Assembly: GCA_907163375.1 (NCBI GenBank)
Contig: CAJQUW010008949.1
Location: 69,501 to 133,500, forward strand
Source of the DNA: Prostheceraeus crozeri
Taxonomy: Eukaryota; Platyhelminthes; Polycladida; Euryleptidae
Length of the DNA: 64,000 bases
Reading direction: 5' to 3'
The position numbers were made by a program, and so were the translations under genes. Below are positions 23,426 to 34,739 of this stretch, piece by piece. The notes beneath the pieces are model-generated. The model had not been told where the DNA came from. It worked only from the letters and a program-made list of their open reading frames with translations, and searched no databases. Position 1 is the stretch's first letter. Every line of letters starts with the position of its first letter.

Positions 23426-23697
23426 AAATCCAAATTATTTGTTCCTTGGCAAAACATTTTCTCACTACCTACTTCATTAAAAAAACCGGAAGAGTGGCAG
23501 CCCTGTTTTTTTATCATAAGTTCTGTTGCTTATAAAATTCTTAAAATCTATAAGTGACGCAGTAAAAATTGAATTCCATTACAAAGATCTATGAACAGCG
23601 AATGGATCTCAGAAAATGTCTGTACAGCTTAAGAAGTCACGGGTCTAGCGAAAATCATGTTATCTGCTAGTATCTCAGAAATTCATTGTAACGCCGA

Positions 23698-23976
23698 CTA
23701 AGAAATGTCTGACAGAATGCTCAATAACAAATGTTTCATATCAATTGCATCTTGACGATCGTACTCAGCACAATTTTGTTGCGCTATATTCTGAATGACT
23801 ATGTCCTCACTTCCCATCACTAGTCGATGATCTCGAATTCTCATGTTCTCGGGTCTTAGTTGGTTTTTCTCTTTCCTCTCTCTCATAATCGCCCTACAAA
23901 TAATTTTGAAATTCGAGAATGTCTTTTCAATTGGATATTGCACGCTAAGGGCGGTAGCCATTTCAATGAGCGCCAT
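23698..23976 (-). pseudogene. possible hAT dimerisation fragment
   Basis: A 92-codon frame with TALSVQYPIEKTFSNFKII and NQLRPENMRIRDHRLV, loosely like the hAT C-terminal pattern (E-x-x-FS-x-K ... R--L-PEN). It lies outside and faces the wrong way for the TIR at 23505. Weak assignment. Confidence 0.3.
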
Positions 23977-23979
23977 TGG

Positions 23980-26900
23980 AAAATAGGCTACCTTACATAT
24001 ATAGGAAAAAAAACCGTGCGTCGCATGCGGATTAATGTGAGTTTAAGCTAATCCGATCATTGCGCATTGGTTTCTACCTTCCGATCATTATTGAAAAAGT
24101 AGCAGGCGTACGAAAATTAGTTCACTTGATGATTTCACAACCGTCTTTTCAACATTCCTTACTGCATAATGCATACACTTAATCGAATGTTAGCCAAGAC
24201 AATGTGTGTTTTGGTGTGTGCGAAGTGATATCACAACATGCATCTCTCTGGCTCTGGTGTCCTCTGCTGACAGTTTATTGTTTACCATTTCCAATAGCAA
24301 GCGATACACGAATTATCCATTCGAGAAGGAGCAAGTCGTCTATTTCTGTGGTGCCATTTCGATATTAAGGCTACATATAACCCTTCCTTCCTAGGAAATC
24401 GAAGCGCGTGCAGATGAATCTAATTGTGGTGCGGGCAGATTGTAACTGTTGTGAATCCAAGATGTGAAATCATTTCTCAATTCCTTCACACACAGCGAGT
24501 TCCAGCCAGCTGAACTCGAAAAAGTTTGGAACATTACCTTAATTGTACCGAGTGCGATCATCAAATGCTTTCCCTTAATTCAAGATGCATTTGATATGAA
24601 ACATTTGTGATGATTATGGCAGACATTTCTTGATCGGCACTACAATGATTTTCTGAGTTACTAAAAGGTAACCAATGACTATAACTAGACTCCTCACTTT
24701 CAAGTTACATTGATTTTATGATGCGCCTTGATAACCAATTATTATTGGTATTCCCACTACTTATTTCCTGAGTTATGTTAAGAGCAGGGCTCCGGAAGCG
24801 ATTGATTTTTATTCGCTTCCACTTCCAATTATTGGCGAACACACATGGGCTACACACCTCCCTATTTCAAGCCACTTTTCATTTTCCACTTTTTTACGAG
24901 TTATGGGTTCTGACGTTAACAGTTATCAGTCTCCACGAACGTCCTGTCGCAAAAACTAGTTGACTTGTATACGTTTTTCTGACTTGCCAAAAAGTCATAT
25001 TTGTCAAATTTACTGAAAATTTTGACCTTTGGGAAATTATGAAATAAAAACGTAATATTTTCCCAACACGAGTAGCAAAAAGGTATTAGACGACCAAGAG
25101 TGTTTGAGAATGCTACAATGAAATCGCCTCTAAAACAAACCAATCCGCATTGTGTTGAGTTGTCGTTGATAAGATAATACTGAGGTTTTCTGATTTCGAA
25201 TGCCAGTATTCTGAGATAGTACACCTTCGTTTTCATAATGAGAAAATTAAAAGCAACTGCATTCAGCAACGCAGGTGCCACTTTGTAATTACTGTAGGTG
25301 TAATAGGGTAAGTAGTAAATATGACAACGATTACTTAACTCACATCAAGACTCAAGGTCAAAAGTCAGAAGTGCCTCGCCTCGACCTGACACGCGAATTG
25401 GGTCAATTATTAGTGGATAATATTGGAAGCGTAGGCGATCGTCGGGCATTTTCTTCCGCTTCCAATAAAAACGATGGCTTCCATAGCTTTCGCAGCACTG
25501 GTTAGGAGAATGAACAATTTCTGTTTGACTTGATTGTTGTCAGTGTTGGGCATTATATATATGACATTCTTACGAATTTATTTTAGGCATCATTATGAAT
25601 TGGAATTCGATGTTTACTTTTCTCTGACACTCCTTTTGATGATTTAAGGCACCGTAAGGCAGGGTGACTTTCGACAGTTTTAAAGTTTAAATCTTTCGAA
25701 GTCAAACAGCGTACACTAACAGGGTTTGCTGAGCGTGGCAAAGTAAAAGAATTAGAAATGTTTTATTTGAACTAAAAAATAATAACAATGGCGATCGCAT
25801 ACCAATTTCATGGAATTACGGATGATGAAAATTTTATAACTGCTAGTTTAAATGAATGACCTGGATGTGAATTTGAATGAAGAATGTAGGCCTTACTGTT
25901 GATGTTCAGCAAAATATTCTTAAGTTTGTGAAAGATAAATCAATCACGAGAAAAAAATACTTATGTCTATCAACACCATTCGACATCGACACAAATGCTC
26001 AATTGAAAATGTGTGGAAAATATCTACAAGAAAACGCATTAATAGGCATATCACACTGACATGCTATCGTCAATAGAGGCCTTCATCGCACATGAGAGGA
26101 ATTTTTGTTGATGCCGGCATTCCGCTACGTAAAACAAGCAATTGAGTCCGATCGATCTTTTTTAAACGGATATGCAAGACAAAATATCCTAGTTGGAATA
26201 AAAAAAATTAGGTAGGCCTTCATGATTAGACAACGGAACTAATCAAGCACTATTGTTACATAAGACGATTTCATCGCCGAGACAACTGACATCGTCGGTT
26301 GAAATGCTGCTGACGGTACAATGCACTAAAAAGTAGAAATTTTCTTGATAACGAAAGAAAAATCACGAGGACGAAGAGCACCACTTCGGCTCGAAGTTAT
26401 AACCTCAGTACTAAATTTACATTGGCCGGAAGGCAAATATCAAAAAAATTATCCATGACGTAGCTAGGAATGATTAGTTGATGCAATAAACCATCATATC
26501 ACACTCAACTCAATAGTAACTCACACGTCGAGTCCCCCAGTGAATCGAAACGAAAGGAAAGCTTTCTAACAATGACTAATTTAAACACACACTAGTATTG
26601 CATTAAAAAAATATTTAACTCACAAATTGGTTTTTCATATTAAGATGATTTTTATTGTGGTTTCTAAATTCCACACACTGAATGTTGGCTACAGTGATGA
26701 TTGCGTAGAATTGGCATTGCCGTCCTGAAATTGTTGTTTTTATATGCATTGCTCTCATGCTTCAATCAGGGAAAGCTTCAGGACTGCCATTCACACTCAG
26801 ATCTACAATTAAAGATCCTGTCTAGATATGCTGATAATCATGCCCGTCATCTTTTCATTTTTGGATCAACTTTGAAGCCCATGTTTGAAGCAATCCACAC

Positions 26901-27563
26901 AAATACATCAGAGCACCATCTGGCAGCATGTACCTATTGTATTCTCTGTTTGGTAGTGAACTCTGATACTTCATCAGTAAGTATTCTCCATCAAATAATT
27001 GAGTATAATGAAGCACTGATGTTGTGCTTCTTGCTTCTTATCCTACATCAAAGATGTTCTCAACTATTACTATCAAACCTCTCTGTCGTGGCCATAGACA
27101 TCGGATAACATTGTTAGGTCCTAATAATGTTATCCAATGTCTATGGTCGTGGCATTGACATGTTTGACATGCCGACTTGAAGCATCATACATAAGCGCTT
27201 CATGGACATGACATCAGATGATATTTTCAATTCACCTCAAAAATTCTTTGATTCGAAGATGTCAACCATACAGTGACCACATTCTATGACTGTGATTTGC
27301 AACCATAAATATCAGATAAATACATCAACAGTTAATTGATTATTTGTGTTATTTGAAGGGTTTTCGAGAACAAAAAATTTTGGCCAATATAATTGATGCT
27401 TTGAACCCAAGTCATTGTTCACCTTTGATGCTTGATGCATCTGAGATTTACAGCAGAACTCTCTCTACATATTTCTACATCTGAGCTAACTTAGATATAT
27501 GGAAATTACGTGTTGTTTAAAACTGTTATATCCAATGACAATTATTGTGAATTTGTCAACAAT
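23980..27563. other. upstream of the UPF0193 gene, no gene recognised
   Basis: ORFs of 60-135 codons (for example 25281-24916 minus and 26701-27108 plus) resemble nothing I know. The promoter of the UPF0193 gene should lie at the right edge, but no core element stands out. A short hairpin is at 27092-27146. Confidence 0.4.
27092..27146. repeat. near-perfect hairpin
   Basis: Arms of 26 bases (starting CCATAGACATCGG) match at 24 of 26 positions around a 3-base loop. Confidence 0.7.
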
Positions 27564-27657
27564 ATGAGCGATGGCCGTGTTCCTCGTGTTGCAGAAGGAG
27601 GATTTTGGAATGCTCCTGCAGTCAATTATAGTCCTCAAACGAGGGATCTTTTGAATG
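27564..27657 (+). CDS. C22orf23: UPF0193 gene, coding exon 1
   Basis: Begins at Met of MSDGRVPRVAEGGFW and ends after LLN plus one base (phase 1) at the donor G|gtatga. The frame is open further upstream (to 27510) but the family start matches this Met. The family's Y-(S/T)-P-x-T-x-x-LL motif is present as NYSPQTRDLL. Confidence 0.85.
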
Positions 27658-27659
27658 GT

Positions 27660-28277
27660 ATGAAGACTTCTCAGGTTCGCAGAAGCTGTTTTTAAACAGG
27701 GCTGTATTAAATATCTAAGATGGCATGTATGAATTTTCAACTAAATAGTCAGCGGCTGTTGCTCCTCCCGAGCCGGAACAAATTTGGTGTCCTGGCTATT
27801 CCATCAGATAAGTCGGTGGAATATTTTAGCACATACTTTATCACGCCCCAAAAATTCTCAGCTGTAAAGTCTTTATATCGCTCAATATAACAAGAAATAT
27901 GCGAAGCGAGCGACTACAAAACACTCAGTGTAGAAAAAACTCGATTTGGTTTTTTTTAATAGACTAATTTTTTTATATTTTTTACCTCCTTATGAAGTAA
28001 TTGCTATTTCTGGTTCAGCCAGTGTAATAACCACGAGACCAAACATGTGCCGGCTCAACCATTGTAATGACGATTGGCAGATGAACTTTGCTGGGAACCA
28101 ATGGTAGTTTTCTGCAGCACAATGTTCATCATTACTTGTGTCTCCATCTATAGGTAAATATATGGATTTGTAGATTAGAAGATCTATGATGAGAAACCAG
28201 ATGACTGATGCCATGCAGTGCGATCTGTTTTAGTGCATTGTCTCTCAAATCTAATGCACTGGAAATAGAAGTAGCAT
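27660..28277. other. intron 1, left part before the Gypsy element
   Basis: No gene or repeat boundary recognised. Confidence 0.4.
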
Positions 28278-29165
28278 TGTAACGGGCCGAACTAGTAGAT
28301 ATAAATTAGATGGGTAAGTATGATGCGCGTACTGTAAGTGTTGCGTTATAAACCTACCGATTGCTGCCAGTGGTTTCCTTTGAATCCTCAGCAGTCTCCA
28401 AATCCTTCGCCTCTTGTCGTAGAAGCAGTCGTAGAAGCAACAGCAGTTCACTATTAAGATTATTTATTATTATTTTGAGAACAATACCCAAACCAGAAGG
28501 CCTATAGGTATTATTCACTAATTTTACCCAACCCAAGGGGATATAGGTAGGACAATATTGAATTACCAGACCAACCGCATCGAAGGCTAGGCCTATAAGG
28601 TAGTTATTATCAACACGTGAATGACTTAAAGTCTAACCCAACTCCGAAGAGCTATAGGTCTATTATTATTATTATGTCTGTGACAGCGTAAACCCAACTC
28701 GGAGAGCTTTAGGTTTCTTCTTCTTATTATTATTATATTATGTCTGTGACAGCGTAAACTCAACTCGGAGAGCTTTAAGTTTCCTATTATCATTATTATG
28801 TCTGTGACAGCGTAAACCCAACTCGGAGAGCTATAGGTTTGTTATTATTTAATTTATGTGGCATAGCAAACCCGTCTCGTAAAGTTATAAATTTATTCAG
28901 CCACTACACTTAATATACAATTTATTTTATATATAAATGTGTTACTATTCTCTACATAAACATATAGCACAATCACACCGGACAAGTCACATACCACTTC
29001 GCCGTATACTACACGTATGTCAATGCTTGTATCGTTCTAGTCGTGAACAGAGTTCACCAAATTTATTAAATCGACTTTACTATTACAAAGCATATTTAAA
29101 CGACAGCGTCGTACATTTTGTTATCTGTAGTTATTTGGATATTGTATGCCTTCTATTATTCGGCA

Positions 29166-29202
<37 letters not shown>

Positions 29203-29374
29203 TGATTATATATAATCCGCTGTGTCCCAGTACCATCAACAAGCATAATAAGCATAAATAATACATTTAAATGAATGTACACATTTTCATGCCATTTAAA
29301 ACCGAAACTAACATTTATAGTTTCATTGAAATGTCATGTAATCAATGATATCATAGTAAAACAATACTACTACA
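28278..29374 (-). repeat. Gypsy 3' LTR
   Basis: Runs (plus strand) from TGTAACGGGCCGA to ...ACTACTACA, so on the element strand it is TG...CA. It contains about five imperfect tandem copies of a 55-70 base block (gtctgtgacagcgtaaaccc, then aactcggagagctttagg, then att-rich) between about 28570 and 28890, and an (AT)n run at 29167-29200. About 1.0 kb of it closely matches the right LTR. Confidence 0.85.
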
Positions 29375-29386
29375 CTTCCCCCTACT
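29375..29386 (-). promoter_or_regulatory. Gypsy polypurine tract
   Basis: AGTAGGGGGAAG on the element strand directly before the 3' LTR, the priming site for plus-strand DNA. Confidence 0.7.
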
Positions 29387-29413
29387 GAAAAAAAATCGTC
29401 CCGATTATGGAAT

Positions 29414-30211
29414 TCATAGACGGAAGACACGCTTGAAATTGTCTCGGACAATATTGCGTAAGTTTTCTTCCGTGAGGTCGCGGCATTTAGCTACACGGGA
29501 GAGAACATAATCCGTTCGCGTTGGATATCTGGCAAGATGAGGCGCATCCGTCTCTACCAGTAGGCGTTCGATCGCGATGCCCCGTATGGCCTGAATCCTG
29601 GGATCGTTCCTCCGACTCAGATCGTTGCGGACGAGAATGGACCCAACGCTGATAAACATGCTGCGGAAGAGATCGGCAAAAGAACGTATTATCTCCCGAG
29701 GGACGTAAGTAGAATGCAAGATCAGTCGATTGGCCGGATTTATGTGGTTCAGCAAAATCTCTTCCAGGGTTTCGTGGGCCTCTGTATCTCCCCACTCCTT
29801 CCCTCTACAGTATAGGATCAATGGGAGGGAAAGTTCAGCGGCCAACAAAGCCTGGTCACAGAATGCTCGACACTGGCAGTCCCAATCAATGGTCCATTTC
29901 CTGTTGAGTCCAGTCTCGCCGATGGCCCCTATATTGTTGTTGTGGCGTACATGGCGGCGAAGTTGTGCTTCAACCGAAGGAGACCAAATGTCGGCATGAC
30001 GGGGCTGCAGACCCATAGCTAAGATTATCTTGACGTGGGGAAAGTCTCCTTGGAGGTCGCTGTGTCCCCAGGTGTCGACATTGTCCCGAATGTCTACTAC
30101 TGCGCTCATCTCTGCGATATCAGCCTCCATCTCATCGATATGGCCAGAATGGCCCGCGCGAACGCAAGTGTCGTAGAGGTGGATGTGGGCTTCACCTCTC
30201 CAAACGGACGA
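29414..30211 (-). pseudogene. TatD-type metal-dependent hydrolase domain in the Gypsy element
   Basis: About 265 codons resembling TatD DNases, metal-dependent phosphodiesterases with a TIM-barrel fold. From the N-terminus: EAHIHLYDTC (HxH metal motif, codons at 30187-30179), IGAIGETGLNRKW (metal-bridging Glu), a helix AFCDQALLAAELSLPLILYC, LILHSTYVPRE (His), IAIERLLVETDAPHLARYP (conserved ETDAP Asp) and a C-terminal helix ending RDNFKRVF. The family's third His, in LP-x-x-H-CR, is Tyr here, so activity in this copy is doubtful. The ORF opens after a TGA at 30212-30214 and has no Met before 30130. Upstream reading is shared through two frameshifts with the pol extension, which suggests an original fusion. 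It ends about 28 bases before the polypurine tract. Confidence 0.8.
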
Positions 30212-30261
30212 TCATCTCCGTCTGCACCCTCGCCTTCTGGACCCTCACCTCACGTAGGTCT

Positions 30262-31569
30262 TCAACGGGCGCCGAAGATGCACCCTGTGTGGCTATAGGC
30301 GGACTGGCGGCCGCAGATGGAATCGGCTCCAGGTGAGCCAGATGGCACAACCACAAAGGCAGCGTCGGCGCTGACGTCTGCGAGATTGTCAAGGCTGGAT
30401 GTCGAGTCACGAAGATTGTCGGTCATGGAGGCTGTAGGAGCCGAAGGGTTCCCAACCACCACTGCCCGACTATCGCTGATTACCTCGAGATCGATGACTC
30501 CTCGAGTGTCCTCGGACGTTACGAGCAGAACGTCGGCCTCTTGTTGTACATTTTGGCGCGCCTCTTTCAGCGTCTGTTGTTGGTTTCGCATTTTCCGCTG
30601 ATGACGCTGCTGTTTGTCGCTGATGTTCTCGCGATTTAAATTAATGTGCGACTCATGCAGTCGAATAAGTTGGCGAGACGGAACTCTCCACAGGTCTGCC
30701 AAATGAATGATACGGCCGTGTACGATGGTTTGGGCGTCTCTGGATGTGGCCAGAGGCGTAGCTTCAATGACGGCCCAGCTTAAACATCGGTCTTTGGTCT
30801 TCCTTTTCCAACCTGGAGGACAGCCCTGAACCAATCCCTCACCCAATAAATATTTTTGCAGTTCTAATTTAGCTGACTTCGCTTCTGCTTTTGGTATGCA
30901 GGATCCACCAGTTGCCATTTTCTGGAAGGAAAGACAGTGAATATCGGCCTGATGTTCTACGATAACGGGTTCTATTTCTATCTCGGAAATGTCGGAGTCG
31001 GTTACGTCTGACGAAGCTGTGGTACTGTGAATTTCAATCATTGGGGCAGTGGACTCTGTTGTGTCACTGTCACAATCTTCTGCAATCATAGGTAAGGTGG
31101 AGTCGGTTGCATCGGTCCCCACTAGATCATCTACGCTGATGTCGGATTCATCCCGCTCGTCTTCGATGCAATCTTCAGCATTGTTCCTGACGCAATGGAA
31201 TTTTTTTAACCGATCAGCGTGTGAGACAAACGACTTTCTCCCGCGCTTGGTGTCGCGAATGAGATATGTGTTGTCAGAAAATCTCTGCTCTATGACCCAA
31301 GGTCCGTCCCATGGGCGATAAAATTTACGTTGTTCCCCTTTAGGAGCAATGGTGTGGTAGTACATCACGAGATCTCCTACTTGATAAGTAACATCTCTCA
31401 CCCCCTGCGCGTCATATCCTCGTTTCTGACGAGTCTGCTGAATGCGAGATATGGTTTTTACGATATCCCAGGTCTTCATCAGTTTTTCCTGGATTTCATA
31501 AATATGTTCCGACGTTTCTCGTTCTTGCACAGTTTCCAAATCCAGCTCAAAATCAACCGGAAGTCGCAT
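30262..31569 (-). pseudogene. Gypsy pol C-terminal extension (linker ORF)
   Basis: A 435-codon open frame. Residues 1-150 are the integrase C-terminus (KRGYDAQGVRDVTYQVGDLV, the GPY/F module). Residues 150-215 are acidic and Ser/Thr-rich (DESDISVDDLVGTDATDST). Residues 215-310 form a compact unknown segment (GLVQGCPPGWKRKTKDRCLS, HGRIIHLADLWRVPSRQLIR). Residues 310-360 are coiled-coil-like (KQQRHQRKMRNQQQTLKEAR). The rest is low complexity. No chromodomain or Env features were seen. A frameshift near 30290 and another near 30195 lead on to the TatD-like domain; the intervening 30 residues (EDLREVRVQKARVQ) run in a third frame. Confidence 0.65.
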
Positions 31570-32165
31570 TTCGCGACCGTATGTGACGGAGGCTGGAGAG
31601 AAACCTGTTGTACTGTGGGTACTGGAGCGGTATGTCAGAGGCAGTATGATATTGTTTGATCCCAGTTATCACGATCGCACTTCTCATGAGCGATAACTAT
31701 CTGCTTCAAGGTGCGATTGAAGCGCTCGACGCCGCCGTTACCCTGCGGCCGATAAGATGTCGTACGCATTTCATGATGCCAAGCAAATTGCAGAGCTCCC
31801 TGAACACCTTGGATTGAACTAAGCACCTTTGTCAGAGTGAATCCTATCTGGGACCCCATGGCGACAGATCCATTCCCTTAATACGGCCCTGCCGCAGTAG
31901 ATGTCTCTTTATTGGGTACTGGAGTGGCATCAGCCCACTTGGAAAAGAGATCAACCATTGTGAGAATATAGCGGTTACCTCGCTTGGTTTTGCGCAAAGG
32001 TCCCACCAGATCGACCTCGATGCATTCCATCGGCTTGCCGGTGATAATGGAAGTCATCGGAGTTCGCATTTTTGGTATAGGACCTTTGAACGTGACACAT
32101 ACTCCGCAACCATTTAAATATTTGGTAGTGTCCTCTCTCATACATGGCCACCAGAAACGCATCCC
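31200..32165 (-). pseudogene. Gypsy integrase, frameshifted
   Basis: Pieces in three frames make a Gypsy integrase. The zinc-binding part has H-x-GRDAF and CGVCVTFKG (about 32100). The catalytic core has EVDLVGPL (first Asp), RYILTMVDLFSKWADA, then in another frame HGVPDRIHSDKG (second Asp, about 31830) and in a third SYRPQGNGGVERFNRTLKQI (Glu, about 31730). The C-terminal GPY/F-type module KFYRPWDGPWVIEQRF (about 31310) lies at the start of the long downstream ORF. Frameshifts near 31880 and 31800, a stop after the second Asp motif, and a break near 31600-31640 make this inactive. Confidence 0.75.
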
Positions 32166-34194
32166 GACCTAAATGGGATGACCCGACGCCTGCATGACAT
32201 TGTTGAATGAACGACATTCTTTCTGTAGCAGGTGGAATAAATTTCTTGACATCTCCCATCACCCGGAACAGCAGCCCATCTTCTACAATCACAGACTCCC
32301 AGAATTTGACAATATGTTTGATTTCTTCTGAACAAGTCTGCAATCGTGTGGAAGTGGGTTTGTCCGAGTGATGTCTGTGGGTCTTCCAAGACAGGACCTG
32401 AGCCAAATCGGGATCCTGAAGGGTTTCTCGTTTCATGTCATCGACTCCGGCACCAGGAGACCATAAATTGAAGATAACTACGGAGTCATCTTCTAGGCGA
32501 TCCGACAACTGTACCGTCTTTTCGTCACAATGAATAGTACTGGGCAACCTGGAAAGAGCATCAGCATTGCTATGTGCTGACCCGGGACGGTAGACGCAGT
32601 CAAATTCAAATTCTTCCAGAATTTGGAGCCATCGGGCTAGCATTCCGCGCGGTTCTTTGAAACTTCGCAACCATTCTAAGGACTTGTAGTCCACTCTAGC
32701 AAGGAATTTTTTTCCTGTAAGATATGGACGAAAGTGTTCCATAAAGAAAACAAGGGCAAACAATTCCCTTTTTGTTGGTGCGTAATTGGACTGGGCTGTG
32801 TTCAGTGACTTACTGGCATACGCAATTACCTTTTCAGAACCGCCCGGTTGCATTTGGGAGAGAACAACTCCGATGGCATATCCAGATGCATCTGTATCGA
32901 GGATGAAACACCCCGATTCTGCCCGAAAGTCTGGCATGGTTAGTATCGGTGCTGAAGTGAGACAGTTCTTGAGGGTACTGAAAGCGGTTTGACAGCTTTC
33001 TGTCCAAGTGAAGGAGTGATCCTTCCGAATCAAATCATGCAGAGGTTTGACGATCCGCGCAAAGTCTTTGACAAACCGTCGGTAATAAGACGGCAGTCCT
33101 AAGAATTCCTTCACCTGTTTGGCCGTTGTTGGTGTGGGCCACTTTATTACTTTGTTCGTCTTCTCTGGATCGGTATGGATGCCATCTGGCGTCTCCATAT
33201 GTCCGAGATATCGGACAGACTGTAAGGCCCATTGACATTTCTTAGTGTCAAGTTGTAGATGTGCATTCCTCAACCTTGATAAAACCAATTCTATGTCCTG
33301 CAAATGGTCAATCCAATTTCGACTGAAGATGATTATATCATCTAAGTGCACCAAACAATTGACACCCACGAGGCCCCGCAATTTATCATCCATCATTCGT
33401 TGGAATGTGGCGGGGGCCGAAGCAAGTCCAAATGGCATCACATTGAACTCGTATAGGCCCAAAGGGCATATGAAAGCAGATTTTTGTTTATCAGAATGTT
33501 GGAGCGAAATCTGCCAGTAACCGGATTTGAGGTATAGCACCGAGAAGTACGAAGCGCCGTGCATGGCGTCCAAAGCGTCGGATACAGTTGGCAGGGGGTA
33601 GGCGTCGAACTGGCATGCTTGGTTCAACTTGCGGCAATCAACGCAAAAACGAAGGCTACCGTCTCGCTTCTGAACTAATACAATCGTACTAGCCCATGGA
33701 CTATTGCTGTACAAGATAATGCCTTGATCAAGCATTTCCTGAATCTGCTTCGTAACTTCTGCTTTCAAGTGTGGTGGGACTCGCCTGCAAGTCTGACGAA
33801 TAGGTGCATGGGCACCCGTATTTATACGATGTTCTACCCCGGAACCTCGACCCAATGGCCGGTGGTCAGACATGAAAACATCGTCATATTGTTTTAATAA
33901 CGTTTGCAATTGTGAACTTTGGAAAGTTGTGAGGGTTGTGTCTTGCGCATTCATCTGATTTACATCGGAGCCTTTATGCATTACTTGACATATTCTGTTG
34001 GAGGATTCCTCCAAGTTTTCGCCCTCATCCTGGACAAATGAGATTTTATCGACCTCATAGCTAACTACAAAAGGTTCAAATTTGCCGATGACTTCATTTT
34101 TGATGATGACCGAATCATCATTGTTATTGACAATAGTAATTATTATATTTTTATCATTCACAGTGGTGATAGAGGGCAAAAAGGTCAGCCCCAA
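32166..34194 (-). pseudogene. pol: Gypsy reverse transcriptase and RNase H
   Basis: An open frame of about 675 codons. The RT has LVQKRDGSLRFCVDCRKLNQ, QKSAFICPLGLYEFNVMPFG and the active-site box VHLDDIIIFS (33337-33345), where the family usually has Tyr before the two-residue spacing to Asp-Asp. In the first catalytic motif the family Asp of F-S-x-L-D-L-K-S-G-Y is replaced by Tyr (VLYLKSGYWQ, codon 33532-33534), so polymerase activity should be lost. RNase H follows with FILDTDASGYAIG, ELFALVFFMEHF, ARVDYKSLEWL and NADALSRLP, all acidic residues present. The frame runs on into the integrase zinc region before a frameshift near 32165. Confidence 0.85.
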
Positions 34195-34299
34195 CCGAAC
34201 AGTTTCTGAGCTGTCAGCAACAATGCCAGATATAGGTGCCCCACAAGGTCCCTTTGAATCGAAGGCGAGCCCGAACTAACTTCACAGATTTTGGAGGAA

Positions 34300-34700
34300 T
34301 TTCTATTTTGTAATTAACCCCTTTTTTTCATAACGGTGTTACGACCCGTCAATATTGGCAATATAACCCCAGGTCTTTTCAGCCACACCTGACTGCAGTC
34401 TAGATCAATGACTGACCGTTCCGGTAATAGGAAGTCCATTCCTAAAATCAAATCAATATCACTAGAGACTACTAATGATCGAGTAGGACAATATTTACGA
34501 AACGTTATTTTGGTATCAGCTATACCGACAATTTGTAATTCTTCGTCTTTAGGGCCTCGAACATCTAGTTAACTGTTTGCTGGCAAGGGTTCATAAGTGG
34601 AGACAATCCTATTGCTACATACCGAGCAATCAGCTCCGGTATCTATCAGTGCTATGACTTCTCGTCCCTCTACCATAACAGAAACATTTTGCCCTAATGC
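34300..34700 (-). pseudogene. Gypsy aspartic protease
   Basis: Minus-strand frame with ALIDTGADCSV (active-site D-T-G at about 34632-34643) and about 65 residues later an ILGMDFLLP flap-end motif, the pattern of retroviral-type aspartic proteases that cut the polyprotein. A stop lies in the middle (about 34569). Located between gag and RT as expected. Confidence 0.7.
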
Positions 34701-34739
34701 GGTCCCTTTTAGTAGTAACAGCGACAGAACGGGACGCAT

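Larger units (their letters stand above)
17379..23505. mobile_element. possible large TIR element (hAT-like ends)
   Basis: CAGGGCTGCCACTCTT at 17379-17394 is matched by its exact inverse at 23490-23505, each followed inward by a run resembling aaaaaccg. CAGGG ends are typical of hAT elements. The flanking octamers (tactatta and ttttttta) agree at only 5 of 8 places, so the target duplication is poor. No transposase belonging to it was found inside; the interior holds a Tc/mariner relic, minisatellites and a pogo element. The two ends could belong to different copies. Confidence 0.4.

Noticed and set aside
23698..23976. hAT fragment as the transposase of the 17379-23505 element
   Set aside because: It lies outside the right TIR and points towards it from the wrong side.
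30192..30300. Programmed frameshifting between pol extension and TatD domain
   Set aside because: No slippery heptamer or following pseudoknot was evident, and the rest of the element has obvious random frameshifts.
29730..31660. Plus-strand ORFs opposite the Gypsy element
   Set aside because: Shadows of the minus-strand pol extension and TatD-like domain.
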